NCBI GenBank assembly: GCA_965222745.1
Contig: CBDCUW010000005.1
Span: 620,001 to 684,000, forward strand
Length of the DNA: 64,000 bases
Reading direction: 5' to 3'
Origin: CBDCUW01 sp965222745
Lineage (GTDB): Bacteria > Planctomycetota > Planctomycetia > Pirellulales > Pirellulaceae
The position numbers and the translations under genes were made by a program. The notes below the pieces were generated by a model. The model was not told the DNA's origin. It searched no databases and worked only from the letters and a program-made list of their open reading frames with translations. Shown here piece after piece: positions 61,091 to 64,000 of the stretch; positions within the stretch are counted from its first letter, which is position 1; every line of letters starts with the position of its first letter.

Positions 61091-61900
61091 ATGCTATTTG
61101 AGGGAAAAACGGGTCTTATCTTTGGTGTTGCCAACGATCGGTCGATCGCGGCGGCAATCGCCGCCCAGCTTCATCAACAAGGGGCAAAGATGGGGTTCAC
61201 GCATCTGCCCGACAGTGATCCCCAGCGTCCCAAAATGGCAAACCGGCTCCGCAAAGTCGCGGCCGATTGGGACCCCGCTTTCATGATGCCGTGTGACGTA
61301 CAAAACGAACAACACCTGGACGAAGTTTTTGCTGCCGCCAAGAGCTCGTTTGGGAAGATCGACTTTCTGCTCCATTCGATCGCCTACGCGCCGATCGACC
61401 AACTGACCATCCCGACTCACGAGGTTTCAAAAGAAGGGTTCACTCAATCGATTCAGATTTCGGCCTACAGTTTCATTCAGCTGGCCCATCGCGCTCAAGC
61501 GATCATGAATCCCGGCGGATCGATGTTGACGATGACTTACTATGGCGGCGAAATGGCCGTTCCCGGTTACAACGTGATGGGCATTTGCAAGGCGGCGCTG
61601 GAAAGTTGCGTGAAGTACCTGGCGTCGGAACTGGGACCGGAGGGAATTCGCGTCAACGCGCTATCGGCGGGATACATCAAGACACTTGCCTCTTCGGTCG
61701 TCAGCGATTCGGGAAAAATGGCCGACCTCTACAAGGCGTTTTCACCATTGCGGCGAGGGGTACAGCCGGAGGAGGTGGGCAAAGCGGGGATGTTCCTGCT
61801 TTCCGATCTTGCTTCGGGGGTCACCGGAGAAAACCTGCACGTCGATTGTGGTTATCACATCGTCGGTGCTCCGCCGCCGGAGGTCCTGGAGGAACATTGA
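61091..61900 (+). CDS. fabI: Enoyl-[acyl-carrier-protein] reductase (NADH)
   Basis: 269 residues. MLFEGKTGLIFGVANDRSIA is the FabI dinucleotide-binding start. LLHSIAYAP and the catalytic set YYGGE...Y160-x6-K167 (PGYNVMGICKAALE) are complete, followed by VNALSAGYIKTLASS and DCGYHIVG. It does the last reduction step of fatty-acid elongation. The ATG at 61091 gives the right N-terminus; an upstream in-frame ATG at 61073 adds six residues. It is divergent from the Nudix-like gene. Confidence 0.95.
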   Translation: MLFEGKTGLIFGVANDRSIAAAIAAQLHQQGAKMGFTHLPDSDPQRPKMANRLRKVAADWDPAFMMPCDVQNEQHLDEVFAAAKSSFGKIDFLLHSIAYAPIDQLTIPTHEVSKEGFTQSIQISAYSFIQLAHRAQAIMNPGGSMLTMTYYGGEMAVPGYNVMGICKAALESCVKYLASELGPEGIRVNALSAGYIKTLASSVVSDSGKMADLYKAFSPLRRGVQPEEVGKAGMFLLSDLASGVTGENLHVDCGYHIVGAPPPEVLEEH

Positions 61901-62023
61901 GCTTTCTTGTCACTACCTTTTGCTGTTCCCGCAGCCGAACGAAGCTGCAAAATCTTTGAAGGCCCAGTCTGGATGGCGTAAAATGGAGCGATGAAAAAAC
62001 TGCGGCAGAACATGTGAGTCTCG

Positions 62024-62788
62024 ATGAGCCATCCCGACAACCGCCTTCGGCTGCCCAGCAGCCAGTGCCGGCTGGTCGTTGTTCAAGACCAGTTGCAGCC
62101 CTGTCCCTATCTGCCGGATGTCACCGCCAGGATGCCGCTGCGATTGCCCGTCGGTCCAGTCACCGGGCAGATCACCGATCAGTTGCTGGAAATGGGATTT
62201 CGCCGTAGCGGCGATTTTGTCTATCGGCCGCAGTGCCCGACTTGCGAAGCTTGCAAACCGACTCGAATCATTGTCGATCGATTTCGCATGACTACCTCGA
62301 TGCGCCGCGTGCTGCGGCGCGGTGACCGCCACCTTCGCTGCCGATGGGGCGAACCGACGGTCGACGTGGCGCGACTGGAACTGTTCAACGAACATCGCAA
62401 CCAACGTGGCTTGGATGTGGGCGGAGAACCGATCGACGCCGACGCCTACCGATCTTTCCTGGTCGACACTTGCTGCCAGTCGAAGGAGCTGGCGATTTTC
62501 ATCGACAACCACCTGGTCACCATCGCAATCGTGGATGTCGGCCAACAAAGCATCTCGGCGGTCTACACCCATTTTTCACCGTTGGCAGGTCGCTTCAGCC
62601 TTGGCACCTACGCCATTTTGAAGCAGATTCAGTGGGCCAGGCAGACCGACCGCCGATACGTCTATTTGGGGATGTACGTCGCAGAAAATCGGCACCTCAA
62701 CTACAAGGCCAGGTTCATGCCGCAGCAGCGCCTGATCGACCAGCGGTGGACCGACTTCGACGAAAAATCCTCCGTCGTCCAACCGTAG
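62024..62788 (+). CDS. bpt: Aspartate/glutamate leucyltransferase Bpt (bacterial N-end rule)
   Basis: 254 residues. Family blocks: CPYLPDVTARMPLRLP, LLEMGFRRSGDFVYRPQC, CPTCEACKPTRI (Cys cluster), LFNEHRNQRG, VYTHFSPLAGRFSLGTYAIL and YVYLGMYVAENRHLNYKARF. Bpt moves leucine from Leu-tRNA to N-terminal Asp or Glu of proteins to mark them for ClpAP/ClpS degradation. Size agrees with the family. It follows fabI by 123 bp on the same strand. No clpS or aat is nearby. Confidence 0.93.
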   Translation: MSHPDNRLRLPSSQCRLVVVQDQLQPCPYLPDVTARMPLRLPVGPVTGQITDQLLEMGFRRSGDFVYRPQCPTCEACKPTRIIVDRFRMTTSMRRVLRRGDRHLRCRWGEPTVDVARLELFNEHRNQRGLDVGGEPIDADAYRSFLVDTCCQSKELAIFIDNHLVTIAIVDVGQQSISAVYTHFSPLAGRFSLGTYAILKQIQWARQTDRRYVYLGMYVAENRHLNYKARFMPQQRLIDQRWTDFDEKSSVVQP

Positions 62789-63013
62789 CTTTTTGCCACA
62801 ACGAAACTGTTGCGTTTTGAAGCAAATGTTGCTTTGGCGGGCGAACACGAAGACCGTCAGCCGATGCTTTCGCCGCCTTCGCCCCCGTTTTGGTGCAAAG
62901 ATGTTGAAAAAGAGGGTACGATACTCAGGATGGACCGGTGTTTGCGTCGTCTGGTACCCAACCCCACTTTTCTCTTGATCGAATCAACGCCCCCTGGCGA
63001 GAGAGAGCCGCTC

Positions 63014-64000
63014 ATGGCCAAAACCATTCCTACTGCGATGTTCGTTGTCTTTGGCTTCCTTTTGTTTGCTGCCACGGCCAGCGCCCAGAACAACGGACTT
63101 GTCCCGCGTTTCAACCAACATTTGGCGGGCGGCGAATTCGCGGCGGCGATGCAAGCGGCCCAGCAGCTTCCAGCCGATGGCCGAGATCCGGTGCTCGCCC
63201 AGATCGCGACCGCGCAAGGGACTTCGGGGGAAAGTGTCGCGGCGGCGGGAACGATTCGCGGCATCGAATCGCCGGCGGCTCGCGAGGACGCGATTCAAGG
63301 AGCTGGCGGCGGCGGCGCCTTCGCCGATTTTCAATCGCTGATCGATTTGATTCAAACCACCGTGGTACCCGACACGTGGGAAGCATTGGGCGGGCCGAGC
63401 ACGATGGCGCCTTACCCAGCCGGAGTCTACGTCGACGCTCAGGGTACGATTCACAGTTGCGAAACGCTATCCAAGACAGACGCGGTCGCGGAATTGAAGT
63501 CACTGCTCCGCCCAACACAGACCGCGGCAGACCGCGACGTACCTACGTCATGGCGACAACCGGCGAAAATGCGATGCGTTTCGCTCCGCCGCCTGATGGA
63601 CGAGATGACTCGGCTGCGGATCGATGCGTCCGCGATGCCCGAAGCGATGACCTACCTGGCAGGCTTGTCGCGAGTGCAGTATCTGTTCATCGACGACGGG
63701 GACATCGTGATTGCCGGGCCAGTTGGTGGAATCGAGAATCAAAACGGATGGTATCGCGATCGAAAAACGGGGCTGAATACGTTGCGGTTGGATTTTCTGC
63801 TCACTTGCCTCGCCGCCACCCTGGCCAATCAACCCTTTGGATGCACGATCGATCCGACGACCGAAGGTTTGCAGCGAGCCGCCGTGGTCGCAGCCGGCGT
63901 CCAGAGCGACAAGATTCCGATCGGCAAAGCGGCTAGCGAAATGAGTTCAGCGTTGGGAATGCAAAACGTCGAAGTTTTCGGCACTGCCGGCGACACTCCC
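63014..64000 (+). CDS. Secreted protein of unknown function, possibly DUF1598 (partial)
   Basis: Open from the ATG at 63014 to the last base (329 codons), so truncated by the window. Signal peptide at 1-26 (MFVVFGFLLFAATASAQ). An Ala/Gly-rich region follows (to about 110), then a conserved-looking domain with YPAGVYVDAQGTIH, RLRIDASAMPEAMTYLAGLS, VQYLFIDDGDIVIAGPVGG and TLRLDFLLTCLAATL. These recall the planctomycete DUF1598 family, recalled from memory rather than a search. No enzymatic motif is seen. Confidence 0.7.
   Translation, partial: MAKTIPTAMFVVFGFLLFAATASAQNNGLVPRFNQHLAGGEFAAAMQAAQQLPADGRDPVLAQIATAQGTSGESVAAAGTIRGIESPAAREDAIQGAGGGGAFADFQSLIDLIQTTVVPDTWEALGGPSTMAPYPAGVYVDAQGTIHSCETLSKTDAVAELKSLLRPTQTAADRDVPTSWRQPAKMRCVSLRRLMDEMTRLRIDASAMPEAMTYLAGLSRVQYLFIDDGDIVIAGPVGGIENQNGWYRDRKTGLNTLRLDFLLTCLAATLANQPFGCTIDPTTEGLQRAAVVAAGVQSDKIPIGKAASEMSSALGMQNVEVFGTAGDTP

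Noticed and set aside
62938..63936. 332-codon plus-strand frame at the window end
   Set aside because: Arg/Ser/Gly-rich composition. The overlapping frame from 63014, open to the last base, has a signal peptide and a normal composition, so it is the real gene.

Overview
The window reads as chromosomal DNA of a planctomycete, most likely the Pirellulales/Pirellulaceae (Rhodopirellula-like). The evidence is GC-rich coding DNA, two adjacent secreted sulfatases (one fused to a DUF1080 module), a DUF1559 prepilin-like protein, a dockerin protein with the planctomycete LEPxRxML-type N-terminus, a deca-heme cytochrome fused to LVIVD repeats, and genes that often lack clear Shine-Dalgarno sites and change strand. 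About 47 genes are supported. No rRNA, tRNA, CRISPR array, prophage or intact insertion sequence was seen.

Layout. 1-10.5 kb: end of typA, an HtrA-type protease, a 4HBT thioesterase, an ACT protein, larC, a zinc-independent type bL36 gene, a secreted alpha/alpha-barrel-like protein, a PolX-like HhH protein, a glutaredoxin-CcdA/DsbD-like fusion, PPK2 and a zinc-ribbon protein. 10.5-11.8 kb: a gene-poor, partly AT-richer stretch with a dockerin tail remnant and one small ORF. 11.8-22 kb: a sulfatase pair, then a deca-heme cytochrome/LVIVD protein and an outer-membrane barrel protein. 22.3-32.2 kb: a dockerin/GlcG-HbpS-like protein, a ZIP transporter and a His-rich CzcBA-type metal efflux operon with a WD40 gene. 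32.3-37.1 kb: a DsrE-fold protein, a Fur-box-like palindrome, a DUF1559 protein, a DUF533 protein and a GntP permease. 37.4-41.3 kb: the succinate dehydrogenase operon sdhCAB. 41.3-49.5 kb: a degenerate receiver-like protein and an HTH-EIIA protein, an outer-membrane protein, HD-GYP, L-2-hydroxyglutarate oxidase, PPi-dependent phosphofructokinase and a TerB-like protein. 49.8-56.3 kb: flgL-fliW-csrA-flagellin and a NarL-type response regulator. 56.8-64 kb: a disordered membrane protein, cysteine desulfurase, a Nudix-like protein, FabI, the bacterial N-end-rule transferase Bpt and the start of a secreted unknown protein.

The most coherent circuits are: (i) flagellar export control, where the FliW-CsrA pair sits between the hook-filament junction gene and a very large flagellin whose leader holds two GGA-loop hairpins; (ii) a candidate outer-membrane electron-transfer or redox module of cytochrome plus barrel; (iii) heavy-metal handling by CzcBA with a ZIP importer nearby.

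The most unusual non-coding signal is a dispersed family of short hairpins. They have an invariant TCC or GGA triloop but freely changing, always complementary arms, and are mostly found as TCC-then-GGA pairs between genes. At least 17 such hairpins occur in this window, including a 62-bp tandem duplication in which an arm has changed on both sides. A second, palindromic element at 49.55 kb is flanked by perfect 10-bp direct repeats.
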